A stretch of DNA of 57,063 nucleotides from an uncultured Chryseobacterium sp. Its GTDB lineage: Bacteria > Bacteroidota > Bacteroidia > Flavobacteriales > Weeksellaceae. The notes under the pieces were generated by a model. It worked only from the letters and a program-made list of their open reading frames with translations, made no database searches and was not told the DNA's origin. Below, piece by piece: positions 34,816 to 42,943 of the stretch (the stretch's first letter is position 1; each line of letters starts with the position of its first letter). Where the stretch lies: positions 1 through 57,063 of the forward strand of contig CAJYWD010000049.1 in assembly GCA_913778505.1 (NCBI GenBank). Reading direction: 5' to 3'. Position numbers and translations under genes: made by a program.

Positions 34816-36003
34816 ATGGATGCAGCAGTTACAAGACAGGGAAGGAATTCTTACACATTATTTTCTTATGTTCTTTTTACTTTTTTAGGCTATCTGGTGA
34901 TAGGATTATCCCTGTCTGTACTTCCGATATTTATCAGCAAAGGACTTGGTTTCAGCATGTTAGTAGCCGGATTGGTGATTAGTCTTCAGTACGTGATGAC
35001 TTTTGTGATGCGGGCCTACTCCGGGAGGATTGTGGATAATCAGGGACCGAAGCCGGCGGTTATCGGAAGTATGCTGAGCTTTGCCGTTACCGGCATAATA
35101 CTTATGTGTGCTTACTATTTCAGATTTTCCCCCATAATTAGTCTTGCGCTGCTTATTGTAACCAGATTACTCACCGGTGCCGCAGAAGGTATGATCGGTG
35201 CAAGTCCCATCAACTGGGCAATAATGACCCTGGGCGAAAAACATACCGCTAAAATCATTTCCTATAATGGTGTTGCCTGCTATAGCGCACTGGCACTGGG
35301 AGCATCGCTGGGTGTAACCATCGTTAGGCATTTCAGTTTTTACGGACTCGGATCATTAATTTTCTCTCTGGGAATCATTGGTTTTATGCTTGCAAAAAAC
35401 AAAGCCAACAGGACAGGTGCCGGCGAGGCGTCATTGCAGAAATCATTTTGGTCTGTTCTTGCAAGTGTAGCGCCTTATGGTCTGGGATTGGCCTTAGGTG
35501 GCCTGGGCTTCGCTACGATCTCAACTTTCATAACTTTGTATTACGATTACCACCATTGGCAAAATGGTGCGTTGTGCCTTTCTGTTTTCGGCGTATTGTT
35601 TGTCGCCTCGCGGTTAGTTTTCAGTAATGCGATCAACCGGTTTGGTGGGATTAATGTGGCGCTGGCGAGTCTGGCAGTCGAAGTTTTGGGGCTCACGATG
35701 ATTTGTCTGTCCACGCATCCGTTCCTGGCACTGATTGGTGCGGGCATTACAGGTTTAGGCTTTTCTCTGATTTTCCCAGCTCTGGGTGTATTAGCCATGA
35801 AAACAGTTCCTGCGGCCAATCAAGGTTCGGCATTGGCCGGATATGGATTGTTTATCGATATCTCATTAGGTGTTACCGGTCCATTGATTGGCGGTGTGGC
35901 CGACTCATTTGGTCTCAATTATATATTTCCGTTCAGTATTGCCATTGTTTTGATAGGATTGGCTTTAGTTTTCTGGCTAAAAATGAACAAAAGCAATCAT
36001 TAA
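34816..36003 (+). CDS. MFS transporter (YhhS/YfcJ-like)
   Basis: The protein is 395 residues from ATG 34816 (MDAAVTRQGRNSYTLF) with 12 predicted transmembrane helices. RAYSGRIVDNQGPKPAVIGS is a loop 2-3 MFS signature (G-R-x-x-D-x-x-G-P-K-P), and TRLLTGAAEGMIGASPINWA marks helix 4-5. This pattern fits the YhhS/YfcJ group, often annotated as arabinose or drug efflux proteins. The real substrate is unknown. It is followed after 16 bases by a SulP-type transporter, so both may share a transcript. Confidence 0.85.
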   Translation: MDAAVTRQGRNSYTLFSYVLFTFLGYLVIGLSLSVLPIFISKGLGFSMLVAGLVISLQYVMTFVMRAYSGRIVDNQGPKPAVIGSMLSFAVTGIILMCAYYFRFSPIISLALLIVTRLLTGAAEGMIGASPINWAIMTLGEKHTAKIISYNGVACYSALALGASLGVTIVRHFSFYGLGSLIFSLGIIGFMLAKNKANRTGAGEASLQKSFWSVLASVAPYGLGLALGGLGFATISTFITLYYDYHHWQNGALCLSVFGVLFVASRLVFSNAINRFGGINVALASLAVEVLGLTMICLSTHPFLALIGAGITGLGFSLIFPALGVLAMKTVPAANQGSALAGYGLFIDISLGVTGPLIGGVADSFGLNYIFPFSIAIVLIGLALVFWLKMNKSNH

Positions 36004-36019
36004 AAAAAAAACACTTTCC

Positions 36020-37540
36020 ATGCAAAAAATGCTGAATCTTTTCGACTTTTCTCAAAAAGTTAATTACAGAAACGAAATTTTCGCGGGCCTCACGGTTGCG
36101 ATGACTATGATACCGGAATCATTATCATTTGCGATCCTTGCGGGATTCTCACCGCTTACGGGTCTATACGCCGCTTTCATCATGGGATTGGTGACGGCTA
36201 TTTTGGGCGGAAGGCCAGGATTGATTTCCGGAGGTGCTGGTGCCACAGTGATCGTGTTGATTCCGCTAATGGTTTCTTATGGCATCGAATATGTTTTTGG
36301 AGCCGTGATACTTGCCGGCGTTATTCAGATTCTCATTGGTATTTTCAAATTAGGAAAGTTTATAAGGTTGGTGCCGCAGCCGGTGATGTATGGTTTTGTC
36401 AACGGCCTTGCGATTGTGATTTTTATGTCCCAGATCAGTCAGTTCAAAATTTTGGGTAGTGATGTCTGGCTGAGTGGTACATCCTTGTACACCATGATGG
36501 CTTTGGTGTTGCTGACGATTGCAGTAGTGCTCACCTTTCCCCGCATTACCAAAAAAGTTCCGGCTTCTTTGGTGGCTATTGCAGTGACATTTGCATTGGT
36601 AATTATTTTTGGGATTCACACCAGAACTGTGAACGATATTGCCAATATTGCCGGAGGTTTTCCGCCTTTTCATATTCCGGAGATCACACTTTCTTATGAC
36701 GTGTTGAAAATAATTTTTCCTTACGCAGTCATCATGTCTACCGTTGGGCTCACGGAAGGCCTTCTGACGCTGAATCTGGTGGATGAAATTACTAATACTA
36801 AAGGGAATGGCAACCGGGAATGTATTGCCCAAGGCACCGCTAATATCCTGAATGGTTTTTTCTTCGGCATGGGAGGCTGTCCAATGATCGCACAGACACT
36901 GGTGAATCTGTCTGCAGGCGCCCGCGCGCGGTTATCGGGCATCATAGCAGCGCTGGTCATTCTTCTGATCATACTTTTTGGTGCGCCGGTTATCGGAAAG
37001 ATGCCCGTTGCGGCATTAATTGGCGTGATGATAATGGTGGCTGCAGGAACTTTCGAGTGGGCTAGTTTCAAAGCTATAAGACGTTTTCCCAAATCAGACA
37101 TCATCGTAATGGTGATCGTAACAATGATTACGGTTTTCCTCCATAATCTGGCGTTGGCAGTGCTGATTGGCGTGGTTATCTCCGCATTGGTCTTTGCATG
37201 GGAAAGTGCCAAGCGCATCCGTGCGAGGCATTACATTGACGGCAGTGGCGTAAAGCACTATGAAATTTTCGGACCTCTCTTTTTTGGTTCCACTACTATT
37301 TTTTCGGAAAAGTTTGATATTTCTAACGATCCCTACGAAGTTATTGTTGATTTCAAGGAAAGCCGTGTGGTGGACATGTCCGCCATTGATGCATTGAATA
37401 AACTTAGCGAACGGTACAAAAGTATGGGTAAGAAATTGAGATTGAAACATCTGAGTCCTGACTGCCGAAAATTGATTGAAAATGCGGACAATTTAGTGGA
37501 TGTCAATATTATCGAAGATCCGGAATACAGAATTCTATAA
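36020..37540 (+). CDS. SulP-family anion transporter with STAS domain
   Basis: This is a 506-residue SLC26/SulP protein. The transport domain begins NYRNEIFAGLTVAMTMIPES and continues with ILAGFSPLTGLYAAFIMGLV and GNGNRECIAQGTANILNGFF. A C-terminal cytoplasmic STAS domain (about 400-506) includes VIVDFKESRVVDMSAIDAL. The family carries sulfate, bicarbonate or dicarboxylates. No carbonic anhydrase or sulfur gene is nearby to favour one substrate. It lies 16 bases downstream of the MFS gene. Confidence 0.92.
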   Translation: MQKMLNLFDFSQKVNYRNEIFAGLTVAMTMIPESLSFAILAGFSPLTGLYAAFIMGLVTAILGGRPGLISGGAGATVIVLIPLMVSYGIEYVFGAVILAGVIQILIGIFKLGKFIRLVPQPVMYGFVNGLAIVIFMSQISQFKILGSDVWLSGTSLYTMMALVLLTIAVVLTFPRITKKVPASLVAIAVTFALVIIFGIHTRTVNDIANIAGGFPPFHIPEITLSYDVLKIIFPYAVIMSTVGLTEGLLTLNLVDEITNTKGNGNRECIAQGTANILNGFFFGMGGCPMIAQTLVNLSAGARARLSGIIAALVILLIILFGAPVIGKMPVAALIGVMIMVAAGTFEWASFKAIRRFPKSDIIVMVIVTMITVFLHNLALAVLIGVVISALVFAWESAKRIRARHYIDGSGVKHYEIFGPLFFGSTTIFSEKFDISNDPYEVIVDFKESRVVDMSAIDALNKLSERYKSMGKKLRLKHLSPDCRKLIENADNLVDVNIIEDPEYRIL

Positions 37541-37582
37541 TCAGATCACATTAAGATTCTGGCTAGCATCATTGATCAAAAG

Positions 37583-38500
37583 TTAACCAATCTTAATGGT
37601 TTCCAGAGCTTTCGGCAAAAAAGAATTGGGGAAAACCTGGCGTGATTCGTCTGTCATAACGCTAAGATCACTGTACCGATTGGAGAAATGTCCTAAGATC
37701 AATTTGCCAACCTGCGCTTTTTTGGCAATCGTGGCTGCTTCAAGTGCTGTTGAATGCCCGGTGTAATCTGCCATTTCCTTTAGCTGATGAAGAAAAGTGG
37801 ACTCGTGGTATAGAACATCCACATTTTCAATGATGGGAATAATATCTTCTTTGTATTTGGTATCGCTGCAAAATGCGTAAGAAACGGAGGGTTTAGGATC
37901 TGTTGTAAGCAGTTTGTTATCGATGACCGTTCCGTTTTCCAGCATAAAATCCTTACCAAGACGAAGATTCTGAAAATCACAAATTTCGATCTCCTTATAT
38001 TTGGAAATCTCTTTCATATCCAGATGTCTTTCTTTAGGCTTCTCCCGGAACAGATAACCATTGCAGTATATCCTGTGATCGAGAGGAATGGTGTAAACCT
38101 CTACCCTTTTGTCTTCGTAGATTTTTACGGACTGTCTGCCTTCTAACTCATGGTAAATAAGCTCAAATCCTTTGTAGGTTTCAGTAATCTCGAATATGGT
38201 TTCCAGCATTTTCTTAATTCCTTTCGGACCATAGATGTTGAGCGGTGTTTTTCTTCCAAGCAATCTGAAAGATGCGATCAATCCCGGTAGCCCAAAACAA
38301 TGGTCACCATGAAGATGCGAGATGAAAATATGATTGATTTTAGAAAACCTGACTTTCGCTTTCCGCATCTGAACTTGTGTTCCCTCGCCACAATCGATGA
38401 GAAAATGACGTTCTTCCATCTCCAGAAACTGGGAAGTTGGAGAAGAATTGATAGTTGGAATCGCAGAATTGAATCCTAAAATGGTGAGATATGTGCTCAA
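37583..38500 (-). CDS. rnz: Ribonuclease Z
   Basis: The 305-residue metallo-beta-lactamase-fold enzyme has the zinc motif HLHGDHCFGLPGL and other ligands in FCSDTKY, YHESTFLH and GHFSNRY. The exosite region lies between residues 140 and 180, where KPKERHLDMKEI resembles RNase Z. It trims the 3' ends of tRNA precursors. That fits the tRNA genes here, neither of which encodes CCA. It is convergent with the SulP gene. Confidence 0.94.
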   Translation of the reverse strand: MSTYLTILGFNSAIPTINSSPTSQFLEMEERHFLIDCGEGTQVQMRKAKVRFSKINHIFISHLHGDHCFGLPGLIASFRLLGRKTPLNIYGPKGIKKMLETIFEITETYKGFELIYHELEGRQSVKIYEDKRVEVYTIPLDHRIYCNGYLFREKPKERHLDMKEISKYKEIEICDFQNLRLGKDFMLENGTVIDNKLLTTDPKPSVSYAFCSDTKYKEDIIPIIENVDVLYHESTFLHQLKEMADYTGHSTALEAATIAKKAQVGKLILGHFSNRYSDLSVMTDESRQVFPNSFLPKALETIKIG

Positions 38501-38554
38501 TGGATGTAGAAGGTATAAAAATTTGTAGGGTAAAGATACAAAAACATATTAAAA

Positions 38555-39139
38555 TTATATAACACCCCCTTTTGCATTGAGGAATTCCAGAAATTTTTTG
38601 AGAGCCTCGCTTCTGTGGCTTATTTTGTTTTTTTCTTCAGCTTTCATTTCTGCGAAAGTCTGGTTGTAGTCATCCGGAACAAAAATAGGATCGTAACCGA
38701 ATCCATCCTCGCCAAAAACTTCGGTCGTCAGATTGCCATAAATGCGACCTTCGAAGTAATGTTCGCCTTCGGCATCTTTGTAGCACAATACTGTAATGAA
38801 ATAAGCTCTTCTGTTGGGTTCATCCTTCATTTCCGACAGGACTTTTTCGATATTTTTTTTGAAGTTATGATTTCCTGCATATCTCGCCGAATAAATTCCG
38901 GGACGGCCATTGAGGGCTTCTACTACCAGTCCGCTGTCGTCGCCCACACTGGCTTTTCCGGTTTTATCAAAACAATATTTGGCCTTGATGAGAGCGTTGG
39001 CTTGAAACGTATCACCATCTTCGACGATTTCTTCGTTCAAATCGTAGTCCGACAGGCTGGTCACTACATAGTCGGCTCCTAATATCTGCTGTATTTCTTC
39101 TTTCTTGTGCAAATTATGTGTTGCTACTAAAATCTCCAT
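38555..39139 (-). CDS. rdgB: RdgB/HAM1-family non-canonical purine NTP pyrophosphatase
   Basis: The 194-residue enzyme has the family N-terminus LVATHNLHKKEEIQQIL, the nucleotide-binding SVGDDSGLVVEALNGRPGIY followed by SARYAG, and the late FGYDPIFVPDDYNQTFAEM. HRSEALKKF ends the domain. It hydrolyses ITP, dITP and XTP to monophosphates, keeping damaged purines out of nucleic acids. It lies upstream of rnz on the same strand with a 54-base gap. Confidence 0.94.
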   Translation of the reverse strand: MEILVATHNLHKKEEIQQILGADYVVTSLSDYDLNEEIVEDGDTFQANALIKAKYCFDKTGKASVGDDSGLVVEALNGRPGIYSARYAGNHNFKKNIEKVLSEMKDEPNRRAYFITVLCYKDAEGEHYFEGRIYGNLTTEVFGEDGFGYDPIFVPDDYNQTFAEMKAEEKNKISHRSEALKKFLEFLNAKGGVI

Positions 39140-39201
39140 TTATTTAAATAATTGATTGTTGATATATGATAATTGATTCCCAAGTAAAAACGTGGAATCT
39201 T

Positions 39202-39274
39202 ATGCAGCCCGGCCTGAGTGGAGCTCACCCGACTTTGGCGAGGTAGCGGGAACGGAGGACGGATTAAGCTGCCC
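39202..39274. repeat. Structured intergenic repeat, copy B
   Basis: Ends GCAGC (39204-39208) and GCTGC (39268-39272) pair. Inside are GGCCTG, GGAGCTCA and CCCGA, then a 31-base right half that begins TAGCGGGA and ends GCTGCCC. It is related to copy A at 21431 and lies between the rdgB start and the CPBP gene stop, in a 140-base gap. Confidence 0.6.
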
Positions 39275-39279
39275 AAAAT

Positions 39280-40095
39280 TTAATTTTTATAAATAATATT
39301 TCTACGGATTGCGAAAAAATAAAATGAGATTATAAAAATCGCTAATCCTGCTGCTAATAATAGTTCGGGTTTAATTTTTAACCAATCAGAAAATGTTTCC
39401 GAATCTGAATATAACATCATCATCGCCGACACGAGATTATTGAACGCGTGGAGCAAAATCGGCATCAGCAAAGATTTGGTTTTGTAGTACACCAAACCTA
39501 ATACCAAACCAAGCAATAATGCGCCCGCAAACTGCCAGGGATTGAAATGCACGACGCCGAAAACTACGGCCGAAATGATAATTGCAGCAACGGGCTGGCT
39601 GCCGTTATTGATCAATCCTTTCAAAATGATGCCACGGAACAGTATTTCTTCCAGGACTGGCGCCAGAATGACGGTCATGACGAGAAGGGCTGCAGGCTCT
39701 GTCATCAATTTTGAAAAGGCTTCTATATACATCTTGTACAATGGACCGAGCAGCGGACCTTCAGTTGGAATGAGCTGTGTGGTGTAATCGGCGATCAGCA
39801 TCATGCCGATCATCATGGGGATAATTAACAGGTAATCCTTTACAGGCGGTGATGAGAAATTAAATCTTAATTGAATACCGTCTTTCCGCACCATCAGCAC
39901 ATCGTATAAAATTATCGGTGCGGTGAATGTGAGAACGTATGCCAGAGCCTGATACCAGCCGCTCTCCCTGATGTCGTTCTGTAGAAGTGCAGACAATCCT
40001 TGTCCCACTGCATAGGCTATGGATGCGCCCACGAAAAGGCCAATGATCAGGAGTATTCCTGCAAAAAAATCGACTTTATAGTTTGGGTCTTTCAT
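39280..40095 (-). CDS. CPBP-family intramembrane metalloprotease
   Basis: This 271-residue polytopic protein has the CAAX-protease/bacteriocin-processing (ABI) motifs: VLEEILFRGIILKG (EExxxR), FGVVHFNPWQFAGALLLG (first His) and MPILLHAFNNLVSAM (HxxxN). Eight hydrophobic segments are predicted. The family cleaves within membranes, but the bacterial substrate is generally unknown. It starts one base before the stop of the upstream substrate-binding lipoprotein gene, so both form an operon. Confidence 0.88.
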   Translation of the reverse strand: MKDPNYKVDFFAGILLIIGLFVGASIAYAVGQGLSALLQNDIRESGWYQALAYVLTFTAPIILYDVLMVRKDGIQLRFNFSSPPVKDYLLIIPMMIGMMLIADYTTQLIPTEGPLLGPLYKMYIEAFSKLMTEPAALLVMTVILAPVLEEILFRGIILKGLINNGSQPVAAIIISAVVFGVVHFNPWQFAGALLLGLVLGLVYYKTKSLLMPILLHAFNNLVSAMMMLYSDSETFSDWLKIKPELLLAAGLAIFIISFYFFAIRRNIIYKN

Positions 40096-40096
40096 C

Positions 40097-41149
40097 TTAT
40101 TGAAGAGGTTTCATGTAGATTAGTGGTTCTGCGCTGAAAGTTACATCTTCCGGATGGAAAATCTTGAAATAATCCCGCAGTACCAAGTCGCAGCGGACGA
40201 CGCCACTTTCGAAATAATCATTGGCGCTGTCTTTTTCCCGGTTGTTGATCATGTATAAGTGACCGGAGTTAAAAACTTTCATTTTGCTGTAATTAGGATT
40301 CATTATCAGTAATTCGTTTTTATCAAGATGCGGACTGATATTGATCCAGTAATCGGCATTTTCCGATTTGATGAAAACTTCTTCAAAACTCAGCGGTACG
40401 GCAGATGATTCCTTATTATCCTTCAGAATATAATTTCCTCCAGCATCTTTAATCAATCTCGCCACGAAGGAATTTCCTCCAGGCAAAAACCATTGGCTGC
40501 CGTACATCTCGTTGCAAAGAACTTTGGGCTTTTCAGATGTTTTGAGAGCTAAATTTTGTATTTTTTTATAATTGTTTTCAATAGTTTTGAATACTTTTTC
40601 TGCTTGCTCCTCTACACCGAAAAGTTTTCCAAATAATAGAAGATATTTTGATTTTTCTAATGCATTTTGCTCCAGAAATTCGTCCAGGAAAATCATTTCT
40701 ATTCCGTTTTTCTTCAGGATATCATAAGTGTTGGCAAAATTGGGAACATAATTGGTGAAGATCACATCCGGCTTATGAGCAAGAATTTTCTCGATGTCAT
40801 ATCTCTGCTCATTGCCAATGTTGAGAATCTGATTTTGATTAATCAACTGATGGATTTTTTCTGAGAAAATATACTCCGGACTGGAAACGCCTGTGATTTT
40901 TTCTTCCAGACTGAGTTCAGAAAAGTAGCCAATCAAACTGGAGTTAAGTAACATTGCTTTCTGAAAAGGAATTTTTTTGAGATCAATTTTATTTTCCAAT
41001 TTTCCAGACTTAATGATCAGAAGTTCTCCGTTTTCTGAATAGTGAACTCGTTCTGAGATCTTTATATCACGTTCTAAAGTTTTTGCGTTCTCTTTTTGAC
41101 AGGAAATTGCAAACAGATAAATAATTAAAAATAAAAAAAAGCGTTTCAT
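40097..41149 (-). CDS. ABC-type metal-chelate (siderophore/B12-like) substrate-binding lipoprotein
   Basis: This 350-residue lipoprotein (LFAISC, Cys17) belongs to the two-lobe BtuF/FhuD-type group. Evidence is the segment EQRYDIEKILAHKPDVIFT, the long bridging helix after FLDEFLEQNALEKSKYLLL, and YGSQWFLPGGNSFVARLIKD with SFEEVFIKSENADYWINI in the second lobe. It should bind an iron-siderophore, heme or cobalamin-like ligand. No permease or ATPase gene is adjacent. It is first in a two-gene operon with a CPBP protease and divergent from tRNA-Arg. Confidence 0.82.
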   Translation of the reverse strand: MKRFFLFLIIYLFAISCQKENAKTLERDIKISERVHYSENGELLIIKSGKLENKIDLKKIPFQKAMLLNSSLIGYFSELSLEEKITGVSSPEYIFSEKIHQLINQNQILNIGNEQRYDIEKILAHKPDVIFTNYVPNFANTYDILKKNGIEMIFLDEFLEQNALEKSKYLLLFGKLFGVEEQAEKVFKTIENNYKKIQNLALKTSEKPKVLCNEMYGSQWFLPGGNSFVARLIKDAGGNYILKDNKESSAVPLSFEEVFIKSENADYWINISPHLDKNELLIMNPNYSKMKVFNSGHLYMINNREKDSANDYFESGVVRCDLVLRDYFKIFHPEDVTFSAEPLIYMKPLQ

Positions 41150-41173
41150 CTTCCAAAGAACGGAAAAAAGTGC

Positions 41174-41181
41174 TATATTTG
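41174..41181 (+). promoter_or_regulatory. Candidate -7 box of tRNA-Arg(ACG)
   Basis: TATATTTG matches TAnnTTTG and ends 15 bases before the mature tRNA, a fitting distance for a short precursor leader. Confidence 0.45.
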
Positions 41182-41196
41182 CAAACCCTTAAACAA

Positions 41197-41270
41197 GGCC
41201 TCGTGGCGCAACTGAATAGCGCATCTGATTACGGCTCAGAAGGTTACAGGTTTGAATCCTGTCGAGGTCA
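41197..41270 (+). tRNA. tRNA-Arg (anticodon ACG)
   Basis: The cloverleaf is clear: acceptor GGCCTCG paired with CGAGGTC (one G-U), D stem GCGC/GCGC, anticodon stem TCTGA/TCAGA around loop TTACGGC (anticodon ACG), and T arm GGTTTGAATCC. The discriminator is A and CCA is not encoded. The A34 is presumably edited to inosine to read CGN codons. It is directly followed by a terminator and a decayed recombinase, suggesting use as an integration site. Confidence 0.95.
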
Positions 41271-41271
41271 C

Positions 41272-41317
41272 AAAACCGACATTTGAAGATTTTTCACTTC
41301 TTTGTCGGTTTTTTTGT
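41272..41317 (+). terminator. Terminator of tRNA-Arg(ACG)
   Basis: AAAACCGACA pairs with TGTCGGTTTT, enclosing an inner GAAG/CTTC hairpin, and is followed by further T residues. It begins two bases after the tRNA discriminator. Confidence 0.85.
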
Positions 41318-41332
41318 TTCGTAATTCGTTCT

Positions 41333-41715
41333 TTATTTGAAAGATACTCTTTCCAAAGTATTGATTTTTGCGGTTTGAAAATTCCTGCTGTCAAAGGTTA
41401 ACTTTTCAGGAAATATCAAACCAATTATAGCTCTTTTGTCTACTGAATCTGCTTTTTTATAACTCTCAGACATTTTCGTAACAGCTTTCAAAGCCGTGTC
41501 CAGCTTAAGTTCTACGTTCTTATCCTTCTTGGTTTCCTTTTTTGAATTGAGTTTGGATAAGAGTTTGACAAGTTCATCCTTATTTTTTGTCTTCACTGCT
41601 CAAAATCCTCTTCATCTAATTGATCATCAAGATATAAATCTCTTGCTTTTGCTATCTTTTATTCAATCTTGGTGACTTGCTGAGTTTGCGTTTTTCGCTC
41701 ATCAATCAATCGTGA
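41333..41715 (-). pseudogene. Decayed 3' end of a large serine recombinase
   Basis: The last open piece (41333-41596) reads KRAIIGLIFPEKLTFDSRNF then QTAKINTLERVSF. This matches the usual carboxyl end of Bacteroidetes serine recombinases (PEKLTF ... RT.R.NE). Upstream, separated by a stop and a frame change near 41598, another frame reads IAKARDLYLDDQLDEEDFEQ, the coiled-coil region of the same family. A further piece SRLIDERKTQTQQVTKIE lies before a TAA. The catalytic N-terminal half is absent. It is a remnant of an integrated element beside tRNA-Arg, and cannot be active. Confidence 0.6.
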
Positions 41716-41825
41716 AGATAGATTCGGTGTTATTGTAAAAAATTCCGACGCAATTATTAATAATAGGTATTAATCCCTATAAAAAAAGTGGGTTTCTCTT
41801 TATTGATTAGTAATCTACACCTTGA

Positions 41826-41833
41826 TAATTTTG
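41826..41833 (+). promoter_or_regulatory. Candidate promoter of the secreted-protein/MORN operon
   Basis: TAATTTTG matches TAnnTTTG, and ATTG 20 bases upstream (41802-41805) is a three-of-four match to the -33 TTTG. Transcription would start near 41840, leaving a 37-base leader to ATG 41877. Confidence 0.45.
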
Positions 41834-41876
41834 TTTCAGCTTATACGACTAAATATTGTGATTCCTGAAAATAACT

Positions 41877-42422
41877 ATGAAGCCTTATCTGATTTTCCGT
41901 TTTATGTTAATAATGCCCTTTTTTGTAAAATCCCAGCAGAGAGATTACAAAGCTTTGCTCGACAAGATTTATCTGTACAGTAATGATGATTTCACAGCGA
42001 TTACCGGCTTGCAGACAGATACTTTGTCGGTTTTCTATCCGTCTAATTTACAGACAGATGTAGGTGAAATAACTATAGCAAAAATGAAAGTTGCCACCAC
42101 TCTAAATTGGCAAATTCCGCTCGGTCAATCGGAAAAAGTGATGGCAGATACGCAGCTTTTCATCAAAGAAAAATACCACGATAAAAACATTTATGACATT
42201 ATCACTGATGATTCTGAAGAAAACTACAAACTAACTTATGTTTTTATGAAAACCCCAAAATCGAATCACTTCATCATATTCAAAACAATGTACTACAAAG
42301 ATGACGCTCAGCCACTGAACAGCAATTTTTCCATCATAATGTATGGACAAAATATCAGATCAGGAAAAACCAATGAAAGACTCATCAAGAAACAAAATAA
42401 AACTGAAATACTATTAAAATGA
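41877..42422 (+). CDS. Secreted protein of unknown function, operon gene 1 (paralogue A)
   Basis: The 181-residue protein has a signal peptide (MKPYLIFRFMLIMPFFVKSQ, cleavage near SQ). Near the mature N-terminus is YSNDDFTAITG and near the end FSIIMYGQNI. Equivalent words recur in the proteins at 42419 and 45754, at the same relative places, so I see them as distant paralogues. The rest is mixed alpha-beta and has no catalytic signature. The basic tail (RLIKKQNKTEILLK) is unusual for a mature secreted protein. Its stop overlaps the next start by four bases (ATGA). It is the first gene of the nine-gene operon. Confidence 0.7.
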   Translation: MKPYLIFRFMLIMPFFVKSQQRDYKALLDKIYLYSNDDFTAITGLQTDTLSVFYPSNLQTDVGEITIAKMKVATTLNWQIPLGQSEKVMADTQLFIKEKYHDKNIYDIITDDSEENYKLTYVFMKTPKSNHFIIFKTMYYKDDAQPLNSNFSIIMYGQNIRSGKTNERLIKKQNKTEILLK

Positions 42423-42928
42423 AAAAATTACTCTATGTTTTGGCAATGCTAACCTTCACACTGAATGTTGCCCAAACGACCAAAAGTTATAAATTTCCAA
42501 TATCATTAATGATCCAGTATGCTCAGAATGATTTTAAAGACATCCTTGGCGATAAACTGGAATCCATTCCCGATCTGGAATCGGCTTATTACAAACCGAA
42601 AGAAATCATTGGCATCGGATCAGAAAGCTTAATCAAAAGTGATAATTCTGACAAAACATTCTACATCTGCTCTGCCCTTCTTTTGTCAGAACACACCAGT
42701 CAATTCATAGAAGATGCTTTAAAAGTCGTTAATGACGGTGTACAGGCTGGGAAATTTTCCGGAAGAGATTATACCGATGAGAAAGGCAGAAGTATAACAG
42801 AGGTTTACCAAAAAGACAGTGACGTGGTCATCAGGTTGATCTCTTCGTACGATAAAGATGCTGATGATGACAATAACACCTTTTCGATGATGATCTATGG
42901 CAATACGCTTGGGAAAATGATGAAATAA
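42419..42928 (+). CDS. Secreted protein of unknown function, operon gene 2 (paralogue B)
   Basis: The 169-residue protein has a typical signal peptide ending NVAQ. The signature AQNDFKDILGDKLESIPDLE near the N-terminus and FSMMIYGNTLGKMMK at the C-terminus match paralogue A (NDDFTAITG, FSIIMYG). The middle region has a conserved-looking YKPKEIIGIGSESLI and SGRDYTDEKGRSITEVYQKD. The ending resembles a small alpha-beta domain that could self-associate. It is translationally coupled to gene 1 and lies 15 bases before the Sel1-MORN gene. Function unknown. Confidence 0.7.
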   Translation: MKKLLYVLAMLTFTLNVAQTTKSYKFPISLMIQYAQNDFKDILGDKLESIPDLESAYYKPKEIIGIGSESLIKSDNSDKTFYICSALLLSEHTSQFIEDALKVVNDGVQAGKFSGRDYTDEKGRSITEVYQKDSDVVIRLISSYDKDADDDNNTFSMMIYGNTLGKMMK

Positions 42929-42943
42929 TTTCAATTCTTTAAG

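Noticed and set aside
36350-37450. Three overlapping minus-strand frames of 118-165 codons
   Set aside because: All lie opposite the SulP gene, are rich in His, Arg and Thr from reverse reading of hydrophobic codons, and have no signal or domain.
38615-39082. 155-codon plus-strand frame
   Set aside because: It lies entirely opposite rdgB, whose conserved motifs are intact.
39280-41149. Complete iron-siderophore uptake system
   Set aside because: Only a binding lipoprotein is present. The adjacent gene is a CPBP protease, not a permease, and no TonB receptor is adjacent.
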